A DNA stretch of 64,000 bases from Dryas octopetala (Eukaryota > Streptophyta > Magnoliopsida > Rosales > Rosaceae), in NCBI GenBank assembly GCA_963921425.1, contig OY992836.1:3797825-3861824 (forward strand), given 5' to 3'. Below are positions 36,346 to 48,540 of the stretch, piece by piece. The first letter of the stretch is position 1. Each line of letters begins with the position of its first letter. The notes beneath the pieces are model-generated. The model saw only the letters and a list, made by a program, of their open reading frames with translations, was not told the origin of the DNA and ran no database searches. The position numbers and the translations under genes were made by a program.

Positions 36346-37851
36346 CGTGATTCTTTCTCTCGCGCTGCACAGTGCAGCCGCCGCCATCACCGATGCGTGA
36401 GGGCGCATCCGGCGACGGCTGTCGGAGGTCGAAGCCCAGACGAGATCATCTCCCTCTCCTCTTTCTCCCAGTGGCCGCCATCAACCCAGAAAACCCCAGA
36501 CCCGAGACACCCAGCCCCAAATCCAATCGAAACCCCCCTCTGGCGATCTGCATTTTTCGGCCAAATCGTGACGCACGACCACCTGGGTTCTCTTCCCCAG
36601 GTCACAGCGAGTCTTCCTGTGCCTTTCCTTCACGCCGGTGACGCTCCACGACGACGATTTGACGCCACCAAGCTGCGGCTTCTCCGACAATTTTCTGGCT
36701 TTTTCGGCGATAATTAGCCGTCGACCCAGGTATAAAAGTTGATCCTCTCGACATCTTCTTCGTACATGTGTAATTCGTTTAGGTTGATTTTGAGTTTGGT
36801 AATCGTGCAGGTTGACCACCTCGGACACTGTGGGTCTCGTCGCGTTTGGTCACGCCGACGACTTGAATTGTTGGTTTTTGGCCTTTGTCCAGTCACCCAA
36901 AGCTTGTGGTGAGTTTTGTGGCATTTTTGTGTGTTGTTTGGGGCTGGGCAGTCACCGTGTGTGGTGGCGGCCGCCCGTTTCGGTCGTTTAGCGGCCATTT
37001 GTGTTTCTAGTTTGTACTTGTATTGGTTGTCTGGCCTTAACAGGTACACGGGCTTAGGAAATCTTATTAAAAGTCGTCTGTTTCGGTCATGCTGCAGGAT
37101 TTGTTATCCGAGCGTGTTGCCGTTCAAGGACATTTCGGTCATTTCACGTGGTTGTACTGTGAGTGAAATTAGTTAGTTTAACAGTTTGCTTGATTTCTTG
37201 TGTGCATTGTTTGCTAGGACTTGGTAAAGTCTAGGCTTGAATCTTGAGGATGAAAATGATGGTGTTTATGCATTGAGGTTATTAATTAGGATGTGAATGA
37301 ATGGTGTTGAGGCTAATAGTTGATGTTTAGGCAATTGATTTGCCAGAATGGTTATTATTATTATTATTGGTGGGATTTGATGTGAATACGAGGAATTATG
37401 ATTATCTTGATGTTTGAATTATTGGTGAATGAAATATTGTGATTGAGTAATTATGGATATTATTGTGGATTATTATTGAGTATGGAAATTGAAGAAATTA
37501 TTGAGGTTAGTTGTTTAAATCTTTTCACTCATATGAGCTCTAGTGAGCTTACCGGGTTGTTTGTTTGAATGACCTGGTGTATCATGGATATGGTGAAGTG
37601 TGGTTATTTGTGTTTTGCAGGTTAAGCAGGCCGAGGAGGCAGTGAGGAAAAGACGAGGCAGTGAGACCCACTTTGTTTTGTTTAAACATTTTTATACAGA
37701 GGTTTTTACATAAATATTTTTGGGCTCACACTCTGATGTATTAAATGTATTTATTTATTTTGTTAAATGCGCGCATGACTCATCATTTGAAAAAGGGGTT
37801 TAAATGACAAGGTTTTAGTGTGTTTATGGGCCCGAGATTCGAAGCGTTACA
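35989..37851. mobile_element. Solo LTR (Gypsy-type), 1863 bp, with GTCCA target duplication
   Basis: The element begins TGTGAGACCCC and ends GCGTTACA, giving TG...CA ends, and is flanked on both sides by gtcca (35984-35988 and 37852-37856). Removing it restores the reading of the MULE SWIM region ('DYVH' then 'ECYN'), which proves it is an insertion. No internal retrotransposon domain is present, so it is a solo LTR left by LTR-LTR recombination. Ty3/Gypsy assignment rests on the length and the TGTGAGACCCC start and is less sure. It contains a CT microsatellite and a GC-rich block (36360-36720) whose open frames are not genes. Confidence 0.85.
36305..36343. repeat. (CT)n microsatellite inside the solo LTR
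   Basis: About 19 CT dinucleotides directly before a GC-rich block. Pyrimidine-rich tracts are common near LTR transcription starts, but no start is shown here. Confidence 0.9.
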
Positions 37852-38010
37852 GTCCATGAGTGTTATAATAAAAAGTCTACCTAGATGCCTATGATCCTGT
37901 GATAAGACCCATGCCTAGTATGGATCTTTGGGCAATCACTGACAAGGACAATCTTTGGGCTTCTCCGGTGGTTTTTCGGCCGATTTGACGGTTATTTCTG
38001 TCGAGTGAGG

Positions 38011-39050
38011 TATCAATCTTCATCTTCTCATCATGCTCTTCATTTCTGTATAGTTGGATTGAACCAATTCATGTAGGAAATCAAAACCATGTTCAATCTT
38101 CATCCTCTTCATCCTTTGCCATTGACTTGGGTTATTTTGTGTTTTCTAGGCAGAGGAAGACACTGAGAGGAGAGAAGATGAGCTGGGTCATCTGGGCAAC
38201 TTGAAAACAGAGAGAGAAAGATGAAAGAGAGAGAAGAACAGGGAAGGTGGTCTCGGGTTGATGGCTTGGTGCTGCGTAGGGAAGAACCGAGAGATAAGTG
38301 ATGAGCTACAGAGTCAGGATCGAGAGACAAAAGGGCAGAGATCGAAGGGGAGGTGGGTTTTTCTAATTAAAATTCTTTTGTTTTATTATTAATTTTTTTA
38401 AATATCTTTTAAATTTGAAAAATAAAAAAAATTAAACAATTAAAAGTGACATGTGTTGAAATGTGATTAGGCCAGGTGGGAGGCCAAGCTCATATGATAG
38501 TCACGAGCTGGGTAGTGATGCCACATCAGCATTTTCCGTCACTCAAGTAGACAATCTTGACGGAATGGGTCCAATTGTGATATTAACTAAAAAACGGTCC
38601 TTAAAAAATGTAAATCGAAAGTACGCTGACCAAAACGCGACATGACTATAGTACAGGGATAAAAAACGTCTTTCTGCCATATATGTTTTTACAGTATGAG
38701 TAAAATTGCTTCCTAATTTGTCTTTTTGCCTTAATTTGAGTACATTCTTGCCTAATTATATCATATACATACTAAATTCTTGGTCCTATAATGGTTCTGC
38801 TCTTTTAGGGTGTTTCTGCCATTTTGTCCATATGTTTTCTCTTATAGGTCCTTAAATTTTTGTAATATAAGTATCTAACAAATTTAAATAATTTATTATA
38901 CCTATTCTAGCTAAATATTTAAAGAAATATGTCGTATAATCACCTATATATTGAAAATCACAAATTTGTAATTGTTCTAAGTTTCTAATTGTTTGGTATG
39001 TACTGAACCGCACTTGCCTTGGGCTTGCTAGAACCTATATTAGAAAAAGA
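38011..39050. other. Spacer with possible MULE terminal region
   Basis: Purine-rich sequence (38150-38350) and a block at 38440-38680 ('tgccacatcagcattttccg', 'gaccaaaacgcgacatg') that resembles terminal regions of plant MULEs. No second copy was found with which to confirm it. No gene supported. Confidence 0.35.
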
Positions 39051-39059
39051 AATTAAGGA

Positions 39060-39200
39060 ATACAGTTTATTGAGGAACTGCTGCCTCTAAACAACTCAAG
39101 AAGTTGAACAATAAGTTTGATAAGTCGTACCTTTATTCATAACTTCAACACCTTATATAGGTGTGCTACAACTTACAACTGATCCCATAAAAACAGGAGC
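39060..39200 (-). promoter_or_regulatory. Possible viral or LTR promoter-like segment
   Basis: On the minus strand 'cctatataaggtg' (near 39165) is followed about 25-110 nt later by AATAAA-like signals and 'caataaac' (near 39075). A TATA box followed closely by a polyadenylation signal is a layout seen in LTR R regions and in caulimovirid terminal regions. It lies next to the pararetrovirus remnant but the two need not be linked. Confidence 0.3.
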
Positions 39201-40146
39201 CGCAACAAAAAGAATTAGAAAGGATAAACAACCACTAAGTCTATTCCTCCTACTAGATTGCAACAAACAGAATTTAAAAGGGAACTTCCCTATTTATTAG
39301 CAACTAAGCAGCTGACTAATTCAGCCCAACAACTTGGCATGTAACATTGCTCTAATCTGTTCTTGTTCGTTTTTAGTGTCTAACCTATTTTGATATAAAA
39401 ATTATGCTTTTATTAAAGATATATAAAATTTGTTATATTAAAAGCTAGTAATGCTTTACCATATTTTTTCTTGAGTAATTCTTTTCCAATTTTGAATAAA
39501 ATCATAAACCATTCCATCTAATGTATGCTCAAAACAATCTAACATTTTTTTTTTTGTGAACTAAAATCTAACATGATAGATGCATGTACACATCATTTTT
39601 CCCATAATTCCATAGCTTTTTCCTATTTCTGGGGATCTATATTATCTAAGTTTAATATCTTACCTCCATCTAAATTTATGTCTCTAATTCTTGGTAGATG
39701 TGATATTCTATTTTTATTTGCTCTTGTTTGTTCATTTGTTCTGACTGCTTCATTTGGTGCTTCTCTATATATTTCTTGTGTACTAGATATTCCTATTTGC
39801 TCTGACCTAGAAGAGTATTCTACATTCATTACTTCAAATCCGTGTGTTTCATTAGTTACATTAGAATTTTCTCTGGTTTGCTCTGCTGGGTTACATTCTA
39901 TTTTTTGTTCTAATAATTTATTATATTCATTAGATCCTATAATATGTTATAATCCTAAATCTAGAATTAATGCTACTAGTTCATCATCGTTTTTCTTATG
40001 TAATCCTAAATCATATATTTTATATTTTTCTAAGTACTCATCTTCTTCTAAATTATCTATATCATCTATTAACTTATTCATTATAAAATCTAAAGGATCA
40101 AGTTCATGAGCCACACCATTTTACATACCATTTTTACACTCCTTCG

Positions 40147-40257
40147 ACATAGCGACAACACGGTGCCAACATGATGTTGCAGTCGACATTTGCTGCAGCC
40201 AGTTGGAAATCAACATTTGCTGAAATTTTGTGCACCAACATTGTGTCGTCGCTATGT
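40147..40257. mobile_element. 111-bp MITE with ACATAGCGAC inverted ends
   Basis: The left end ACATAGCGACAACAC pairs with the right end GTGTCGTCGCTATGT (14 of 15 positions), and the match continues imperfectly inward. It interrupts the pararetrovirus coding region between the movement-like part and the linker. A target duplication is not obvious, so the superfamily is left open. Confidence 0.65.
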
Positions 40258-41260
40258 TTATATTTTTACTTCCAAACATTTATACTAAATCTTGAAATTC
40301 TACATTAAATTTATAATTCATTCTATTAAATATTTTTCCTATATACATTAAACTAATGCTTAAGTTTTTATAAACACCTCTCATATTATACTTTTTTGTT
40401 CTTATGCTTATTTTAATATGTTGAGTAAATTCATTAATTTTCATGGGGAAATTAGGTATACATCCTACAACTGCTAAATTTTTATTTAGGTCTACTTCAG
40501 CTGTTGCTATTGCAGTTTGCTCATGATTTTCTCATCTATCATCATATATATAAACTAATGCTTTAGTTCCAACATATGCTTTAGCTAATTATGTTATTCC
40601 TACAAGTATTGTGCCTACGTGCATGTATTAATCTATATTGCTGTTTTCTAAGTTCTTACTATGCTTCTATTACTTTCTAATATGCCTGTTTGATATACTT
40701 TTATGCTTTTGGGTATGCTTAAAATATTTCCTAAGAAATTCCTGTGCTTCTATTTCTGAGCAGTAGATGTCTTCTGCTCTAACCACTTCTTTGTCTTTTC
40801 CTCTGAATAATTTCATTTACTATTATCAAAAGGGTTTATTTTCTTTTGCTTTGTTATTTTTTTTTCTAAAGTTAAGCCTTCTAACTTATGTACTAATTCT
40901 GGGGGTAGTGCAGCTCTGTGATTTAAGGTTTTATGTATATCTGCTATTTGTTATTCAATATTTTCTAATTTTTCTGATATATTTACTAAAAGTTGAATTA
41001 TAAAATTATTTTGCCCAACATGTATATTATACTACTGACTGAGTAGTATGTTATTCCTACTGGTTCTTTATCAATTTCACTGATTTTTTGTATTGCTTCA
41101 ATATATGCTCTATTAGTTTTAGTTTTTTTACATTAATTCAATAACCTATCTATTTTATTGTGTAATTTTTCTACTTGTTATGTTAAATCTTTTTGTACTA
41201 ACTGTATCTGTTGTACTTCTTTTTAACTTGGTCTATTAGTGTTTATAATGATAAACAAGG

Positions 41261-41273
41261 CTTTGATACCAAT
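41261..41273 (-). promoter_or_regulatory. tRNA-Met-type primer binding site of the pararetrovirus
   Basis: Minus-strand TGGTATCAAAGCC differs by one base from the TGGTATCAGAGC consensus complementary to the 3' end of initiator tRNA-Met, which caulimovirids and many LTR retrotransposons use to prime minus-strand synthesis. It lies directly before the coding remnant and about 420 nt after a TATA box, the expected leader arrangement. Confidence 0.6.
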
Positions 41274-41659
41274 TTTTGTAGCCGACCATGTCTTTGGAAA
41301 TGTTGCATTTGAACAATGTGTGGAGTATGGTACAACAAGTATGAAACATTGTACAGAACACCTTAGACTATAAATGGCGGCAAGGACTCAGGGACTTGCA
41401 GACTCAGGACCTTTCTTACAGTACCAAAGTTAACATAACATAGAGACAATTGGCCATAAAAAGAAATACAAGGACAATGTTTATCAAAATAATAAAATGC
41501 TAAGATAGTATTTTCCTGTTTTAGAGTTGAAGTTGGACTAAGAGAAACAGATAAAGAGAAGTTGATGAAGCTTACTGAATATTATTGCTAAGTTGTTTGA
41601 GTACACTGCTAAGTTTTTACAATGGAAATAGAGTAGTAAGTTCAGATGTATTCTTCTCT

Positions 41660-41705
41660 AGACGTGCTTGCTTACATACAGAGCTTGTCTATTTATAGAC
41701 ACTAT
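41660..41705 (-). promoter_or_regulatory. TATA box of the putative pararetroviral promoter
   Basis: Minus-strand TGTCTATAAATAGACAAG (near 41689-41706) is a strong plant TATA box, itself a short palindrome. A transcript starting about 30 nt downstream would have a leader of roughly 400 nt to the primer site at 41273. Activity is not known. Confidence 0.45.
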
Positions 41706-42172
41706 CTTGCTGAATCATAAATGAGAATATTACTAGAGGGCAAAACCTATACTATTTGGAAAAAGGTGGTGGCAGTTTCCATGTGAAACATTGTCTTCGT
41801 ATAATAACTTAATAAGTTCTTGAAAGAAAGTGTTAGGAAGATGTCCAAAAGTGTTGTTATCACTTCTTGCTTACTGTATTGCTTTTACTTTGCTGGAAAG
41901 AGGCATATGGTTAATTTGAGTATTTTGAAGGGCCATATGGGAATTTAAATTTTTTTGAGTATTTTTGGGGCTTTAGACCAAGTATGGCTCATTTGTATGG
42001 CTTTGGACTAATTTTCTTACCTTTCACATCCCACCACCACATTTCACAATAAACTCTTTCCAAAAACATAAACCGATAAACCAAAATTCCACTCACCAAA
42101 AACCTAAACTAACATGAGAAAAGAAAACCCAAAAAGAATCTCATGGCAGGAAAATAATTGAACCAGCTCTTA

Positions 42173-42587
42173 GGCTTAGTTTGAGATTGCTGTGAGAAAA
42201 AACAGCTGTGAAGTAAAACAGCTGTGAAGTAAAGTCAGTTGTGAAGTAAAGGAGTTGAGTGTTTGGTAAATTATATTTTCAAAAGTGTTGTGAGTACAAA
42301 AAATAGTATGAAGGTGTTTGGTAAATTGTAATGTCAAACTACTGTGGCTATTTATAATTACTAAAATGAGGATATTATGGGTAAAATAAAATTTTCATTG
42401 TTGCTATGATTCACTGCAGCTTTCAAAAGCACCTACAAACTTGCTTTCTATTTTTGCTATGGGGAGTTGAGAATTGTGGGCAAAGCACTTTTTCATTTTT
42501 TTACCAAACACCAAAACTGCTGTGGGTGATTGAGAATTGTCATCCACAGCTGCTTTTGGGTCTTCCACAACAATCCCAAACAGGGCC
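42173..42587. mobile_element. Tourist-like (PIF/Harbinger) MITE with TTA target duplication
   Basis: The element starts GGCTTAGTTTGAGATTGCTG, and its right end read in reverse is GGCCCTGTTTGGGATTGTTG, an imperfect inverted repeat of more than 20 bp. It is flanked by TTA on both sides (42170-42172 and 42588-42590). It is 415 bp, non-coding, and contains three near-copies of 'cagctgtgaagtaaa' near 42207-42255. It sits 250 bp before the TOP3A start codon. Confidence 0.85.
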
Positions 42588-42792
42588 TTATAAAACGAGT
42601 CTCATGAGTCATGCCCATTGTCATTTTTTTTTTTTGTCCAATTTTCAACCGTTAGATCTTATTATAATGAGGTGACAGCCTTATATTAAAACCCAAGCAG
42701 ATCACAACAACAAGACAACATACGTCCAATTCGGTGAATCAAACAAACAAGGGCCTCAAAATTACTCCAAACAAAAAACCCCTTTTTCAGGA

Positions 42793-42803
42793 GGGCGGGA
42801 AAA
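42793..42803. promoter_or_regulatory. E2F-type site in the TOP3A 5' flank
   Basis: The plus strand reads GGGCGGGAAAA, whose complement contains TTTCCCGC, a match to the plant E2F consensus TTTSSCGS. It lies about 35 bp before the TOP3A ATG. E2F control of S-phase recombination and replication genes is established in plants; binding here is inference. Confidence 0.55.
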
Positions 42804-45800
42804 TCTTCAATCTCTCTCTCTCTCCTCGCTTTTAGCGATGAGGGTGCTGAACGTGGCGGAGAAGCCGTCGGTGGCGAAGTCAGTGGCGAGCATTCTGTCT
42901 CGGAACCAAGGGCTGCGAACGAGGGAAGGCCGATCCCGCTACAACAAAATCTTCGAGTTCAACTACTCCATCAATGGCCTCCCCTGCCACATGCTCGTCA
43001 CCTCCGTCACCGGCCACCTCATGGAGCTCGAATTTGAAGACCGCTTCCGCAAATGGCATTCCTGCGACCCCGCCCAGCTCTTCGACGTTCCTCTCCGCAA
43101 GTTCGTCCCCGAGGTCCACACACACTCTCTCTCGACTCTCTCTCTCTCTATATATGTATGGCTATTGATCGTCTTCTTACTTGTGGTTTTGACAAGTCCA
43201 GCATTTGTTAATTGAAAGCAATTTCGTGGTGGTGATGGTTGTTTAGGGATTATTTGATGATAAAATCATTTCCAGTTTGTTATGATTATTGAAAAGTTGA
43301 TGTTTGGTCAACAAATTCATCATTTCTGGCCTGAATCAGAGATTTAATAGACGGTGTAGAGTGATTATGACTGTTAGTGGTTTAACCACTCTCGATGTAC
43401 TGGTAACATTGCCTTTATGAAATTTTTATTTGCTGAAATGCACATTGGAGCATGTTAACCCGCAATTGAATGTGCAACAATCTTTGCCTCTTGTTTTTTT
43501 CTTTGGGCATATTACATTGATTGAAATTATTACTTCAAAAAATGTAGGACAAGTTGGATATCAAGAGGACATTAGAGGAGGAAGCTAGGAGGTGCCAGTG
43601 GCTTGTATTGTGGCTTGACTGTGATAGAGAAGGAGAGAACATTGCATTTGAAGTCATAGAAGTCTGCACAGCCGTAAATCGTCATCTTACCATAAGGAGG
43701 GCTCGTTTTTCAGCATTGATTGACAGGTTCTATACCCTTATGCTTTTGTCCTTTCTTCTAATTCCAAATTTCCAATTCTCTTGGGTTTCAGTTTTCATAG
43801 TATTTCACTTTAATGTCACTTCAGGGATATCCATTATGCAGTGCAGAATCTTCACAACCCAAACAAATGCTTCGCCGATTCAGTGGATGCTAGGCAAGTT
43901 AGTACCTTTGATCACCAGACTCTTTTGATGTCGATAGGGTCACTTCAAAGTTAGTTTACACAGTCACAACTGAAAAATATGTTGTTAGTGTTTTGTGCTA
44001 TAGTTAGTTTACCTTTTCACCCACTCTTGGTTGTTAACTCAAGGAACCACTGTTACTCATATCCTCATACTAACATTGTTCTTCTATCATGCTATGGTCG
44101 TGTTCTTCTTCTATGTCAAACACAAATTATCTTCTATGTTTTTTTTTTTTGGGCAGGAAATAGATCTTCGAATTGGTGCTTCGTTTACCAGGTTTCAGAC
44201 TATGCATCTGAGAGATGCATTTGTTATTGATTCTGCTACGGATGACAGAAATCTTGTTCTAAGTTATGGTCCTTGTCAGGTGTGTGAGTACAACCACAGA
44301 TTACACTGATTTAGACGTTAAAAGTATTCAATTCTTATGCATTTATCATTTAGCTCCCTTTTCAACAGCTCTCCCTACACTTGTTTTTGCAATTGTGAAA
44401 AGCTTTACCTTTTTCAATACAGTTCCCTACACTTGGCTTTGTTGTGGAACGATATAGGGAGATACAATCACACGAGCTGGAGGAATTTTGGACCATTAAC
44501 TGTTCACACAGATCAGATGAAGGCATTGCTACATTCAATTGGATGTAAAGTGTGAAGACTTGATGCTCTTCTTTTGAGCTTCGGCACCCATTTAAAATTT
44601 TATGATATTTTAATTTTGCAGGCGTGGACATTTTTTTGATTACGCTTGTGCTGTTATACTTTATGAGATGTGTGTTGAGGAACCTACTGCTAGTGTGAGT
44701 CATGCAGGTTTTTTGCTATTGTTTTTTATATGAAAAGAAAGATACTTTTATCAACACAAATCAAATAGTACAAAAACAGTGGATAGGACATCTTTTTTTT
44801 TGGACTGAGTGGATTGGACATCACCTATTGCACTCTTGGCTTTAACATTTTCAATTTCATACAGGTCATAAAAGTTAGACAGCAGGAAAAGCTGAAGTAT
44901 CCACCATATCCTTTGAATACCATTGAGCTTGAAAAGCGTGCCTCAAGATACTTTCGGATGGGTTCTGAACATACAATGAAGGTGAGCACTTGGGCCACAA
45001 TATTTGTGTCTTTCTATTGTATGTGCGTTTATGTGTTTACAACTTTAAATTGGTAGGTTCAATGCCATACATTTTGTAATTCTCCCAAATAATTGACTTT
45101 CCTTGCAAACCCTTTGAAGCTGCAAGGGAAAGAAAAGAATAGAATTCTGCATAGCATTGAACTTAAGTTATAGGGCACAAGCATTCATGGTTTTCAATTA
45201 AACTGTGGTTTGTGGTTCAGTTGTATAGGGTTAAGTATGGATAAATTTACCTTACCTTTAGTGTATGTGCATGCCTCTCTCTGTGTCTTTATGCTTTTAT
45301 ATTATCAATGTTGTGGATAATGGTACCCATCGTCAGCCCTCCCCCATCTGTATCCCTAATATAAGCACTTGGGTTTGAGAGTGAAGCATTGTTCTGCACT
45401 TTCTGAAGCTTTACCTTCTAGTTGATCCAGTCATTTAGTCAATCCAATTCCTTCCCGCTCATAGTGCCTCTGAGTTTAAAGTTTTCAATGGTTGTCTCTT
45501 AATTTATTATTTTTATACGAATTTCTTAATTATTGATTCAAGCCACTTCTTATGCTTTGGGGTTGATGAGATTGACTGGTTACAGGGTGTGTGCGCAAGT
45601 GTTTTGGATCTGTCATATGTCCTTATAATTTATTTCCTCCTCTTTTTTTTCCCTGCTAACTTCCACATAGAAGAAAAAGAAAAAAAAGAAAAAAAATGGG
45701 TATCTCTTTGCTTGTACACATGATGCTGCCCCTTATACTGTACAATATAAGGGGCAGCATCCATTTTCTTAAGTTCTCATTGAATTTTTCAATATTTTTG

Positions 45801-47224
45801 ATAACTGACATGTTTTTATGGGCTGGTTTTCAATTACTTCATCATCTTTAGACTCACTCACTCTTACTGATTGTAGGTGGCAGAAGAACTTTACCAAGCT
45901 GGTTTCATCAGTTATCCTCGCACGGAGACTGATGGCTTCTCTGAAAGGACTGATTTGCATGTTAGTACCTCTGTCTTCTAATGAGAATCACAAAATCTGT
46001 TACTGGTTGTGGCAGTAATATCTATGTATATTGAGATTGTGTGAAATTTAGTAGTTGAATATATAATGGATTAAAGAATTAGAAAAAAGTAATGAACTGA
46101 GTTTAAGGGGATGCAATGTGAGAGAAATGAAGAAAAAGAATTTGAATAAAAGTGGTTATAGAATGAAATAGAATACATAATGAAAACTATTTCATATAGG
46201 TAGATACAAGAATGAAACATGTGTCTGCATATTTGTGCACACGCATATGGAATCTGTTTATGACACAAGATGTAAAGTTTTCAAAAAGTGAGTGATGAAT
46301 ATCGTAATGTGTGCTTATGCACTAATGTGTGAGGATGGTGTAGGGTTAAGTTCATAGCATGGTTGACTTTATTTCATATTTTGAGCTTCCATATTGGGTT
46401 TGTTTTTGTTAGAGGGTTTATTTTGGGGTTTCCTTATTCAAATTGTACAGCCTCAACCATATTGTCATTGGGTTTGATAGTGTTGAGCATTGAGAATTTA
46501 CAAACAATTAAAGTTCAAATTTTAGCTTTTCTCCAAGGACTTTTCTAGTCTCTTTAATTGAGCCTTTCAATTTTTTCTCCCTGGCATCAGTGAGCTTAAA
46601 ACTCTGACAAGATGGGAAACTGAACAGTAAATTACCAAAAGGAGCAGTACAATTATTCTTGAAATGTCATTTCAACTCATTGAACATGAAATCATTTTCT
46701 TCTGAGGCCTTTAGAGTTCCCCTTTATTCACTAATGTTTTTCACACATCACCATGGATTTTCATTTTTATTGTGTTTGCACTCTTCAGGGTTATAGCCTA
46801 TTGAATGGGATACAGTTCTCATCTCTATCTTGGTGTTGTGACTATTGTTTTGGTAATATTTCATCATCTTGTTCTGAATAACTGATCAGTTGGATCTAAA
46901 TTTGGTATAGGCGATTGTGCAAGAACAACAAGAGCATCCTGAATGGGGATCATATGCACAACGATTATTGGACCCTGCATCTGGGCTTTGGAGAAATCCT
47001 GGTAGTGGCGGACATGATGACAAGGCCCATCCACCTATTCACCCAACGAAATTTTCTTCAGGAGAACCGAGATGGACTGAAGATCACCGCGTAAGTAGTC
47101 TAAGCTTTTGTTGGTGTTATTTTGATCACTGCATCTTCTCCAACTGTACTTTCATTTGGTCTGAGTTAAGAGCCATTTTTTTTTCTTTTCTTTTCTTGAA
47201 TGTTTAGTTCATTTTTGTTTTCAG

Positions 47225-47352
47225 AGACTGTATGGGCTGGTTGTTCGCCATTTCCTTGCATGTGTCTCACAGCAGCTGTAGGGGCTGAAACTACTGTTGA
47301 AATTGACATTGCTGGTGAATTGTTCTCTGCATCAGGGAGAGTTATTCTGGCG
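47225..47352 (+). pseudogene. TOP3A: TOP3A exon 10 with a 1-base deletion
   Basis: The exon begins '[16 protein letters not shown]' and ends '[17 protein letters not shown]', but the two halves are in different frames. The break is at 'cacagcagctgta': adding one C (cagCcagctg) would give the conserved Pro-Ala-Val and remove the TAG at 47278-47280. Both neighbours are phase 0, so a length that is not a multiple of three confirms the loss. Confidence 0.8.
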
Positions 47353-48540
47353 GTGAGTTTTCCATTACATTCTTAGATTTTTTTCACTGTTTGGAGTAAA
47401 ATTTCATCCGAGTCCAATAAATCCTGTCAAATTTGAGGGCAGGAATGCTGAGCCAACATCTCAATCCTTTCGTCTGGCATTTTGTGCTCAAACCCATAGG
47501 TACAAGAATAAAGTACATCTCAAAAATCCAGCATTACATCTTGCCAAACTTAAGGGAAGTGATGCTAAGACCTTGTCTAGATCATATCCTCTGGCTTTTC
47601 ATGACCAAATCTGTATGCCCTAGGATCAAAAGAGTCTTGAAGAGCTGACATTGCACTATTTTCCTGGTTACTCGATTGTTCCAAAAATCAGTAATAGACT
47701 GTTTATAGGAACGACTATTACTAATAGTAAATTGGACCAGCTTTTCTCCCTTCATGACAAAAGGAATATAGTATCATCTGTGAGTTGCAAATGAGTGATC
47801 TCCAACATGTCCCTTCCTACTTCCAGCCTTTTATACGCTATAATTCCTTAGCCTTTTTCTAATTGTCTGCTCAGCACATCAACTGCCAATGTCACAATCC
47901 TCCTGAAGCTCCAAACTTTCCTCTTGGTCCCCCACTGATATAGGCCTTTTTAATGTAACGGAGGAATTGGACTTGATTAATGAATTAAACTTAGATTTCC
48001 CCTCATTTCTTTTCACTGTTTCTCCTATTCTCCCTTTCATTGTTATTTCTCTCTTCTATTTTCTTCCTAGTAGATCTCTCTTTGGTGTTACGTCATCTCT
48101 AGACTGAGAAGTTAAATAAAAGCATCCTTGGGCCTTGCCATCTTATCTTTCCTGCTTTGTGTTTGAAATGCTTTAATTGTGTTCATACAACTTGCATACA
48201 GTGTTCTGACTTTTGTGACATAAGGGTTTGGCACTACATAATCTATTGTCTTTATATGCTTGCTAAATAAGTTGAGTGTTTTCGATGTTATATTTGACTC
48301 AATTGCTTCTTGTTTTATCAGAAAAATTACTTAGATGTTTATGGCTTTGAATCATGGGGAGGTTCAGTGCTACCAACATATGTCGTTGGACAACAGGTTT
48401 GCTACTGTCAAACCAAGCTATGCATATAAATTTCCAATTGGAGTTCAATTATTGTTTTAAATCATTTCTGCATTTCTGATTAGCTCTGTCAATTTCCTTC
48501 CAATCAGCTAGATGAATTCATAATCCAGCATATATATATA

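Larger units (their letters stand above)
34813..38010 (+). pseudogene. Mutator-like (MULE) transposase pseudogene, split by a solo LTR
   Basis: Pieces follow the MuDR-type order. There is an N-terminal PB1-like region ('LEIHYGGEVIGDGYKGG', about 34880-34960), then 'EYELGINDVDTLN' (35227-35265), an acidic linker (35400-35470), and a transposase C-terminal segment (35538-35825, 'LLNNLCESFNSAIIDTRDK'). A SWIM zinc finger (35880-35990) follows, with the C-x-C and C-x-H ligands visible in 'CSCMRWDLSGIPCCHAIACI'. After the LTR the frame resumes at 37852 ('HECYNKKVYLDAYDP'). Most of the DDE catalytic core between 35300 and 35540 is gone, and stops and frameshifts are frequent. Terminal inverted repeats were not identified; 38440-38680 is a candidate right end. 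Confidence 0.85.
39560..41290 (-). pseudogene. Endogenous pararetrovirus (Caulimoviridae) remnant: leader, movement-protein-like and following region
   Basis: Minus-strand reading from about 41260 down gives a coiled-coil-like lead region. A stretch at 40640-40290 has the pattern of caulimovirid movement proteins (an 'HVG' motif, then 'NLAVVGCIPNFP'). Acidic linker sequence continues at 40120-39560, the part expected between movement and capsid proteins. It is AT-rich, with several stops (for example near 40595, 40540 and 39945) and a MITE insertion. No capsid, protease, reverse transcriptase or RNase H follows in this window. It is a defective fossil. Family is likely and genus not determined; a retrotransposon with a movement-like domain is the alternative. 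Confidence 0.6.

Noticed and set aside
36372-37176. GC-rich open frames of 70-115 codons
   Set aside because: They lie inside the solo LTR defined by its TG...CA ends and GTCCA duplication, on both strands with no family similarity.
39573-40109. A 178-codon plus-strand frame
   Set aside because: It is the antisense shadow of the pararetrovirus coding region; the minus strand gives the family-like sequence.
43979-44457. Separate short genes inside the TOP3A locus
   Set aside because: They are intron read-throughs of TOP3A exons 4 and 5; the splice borders give the conserved reading.
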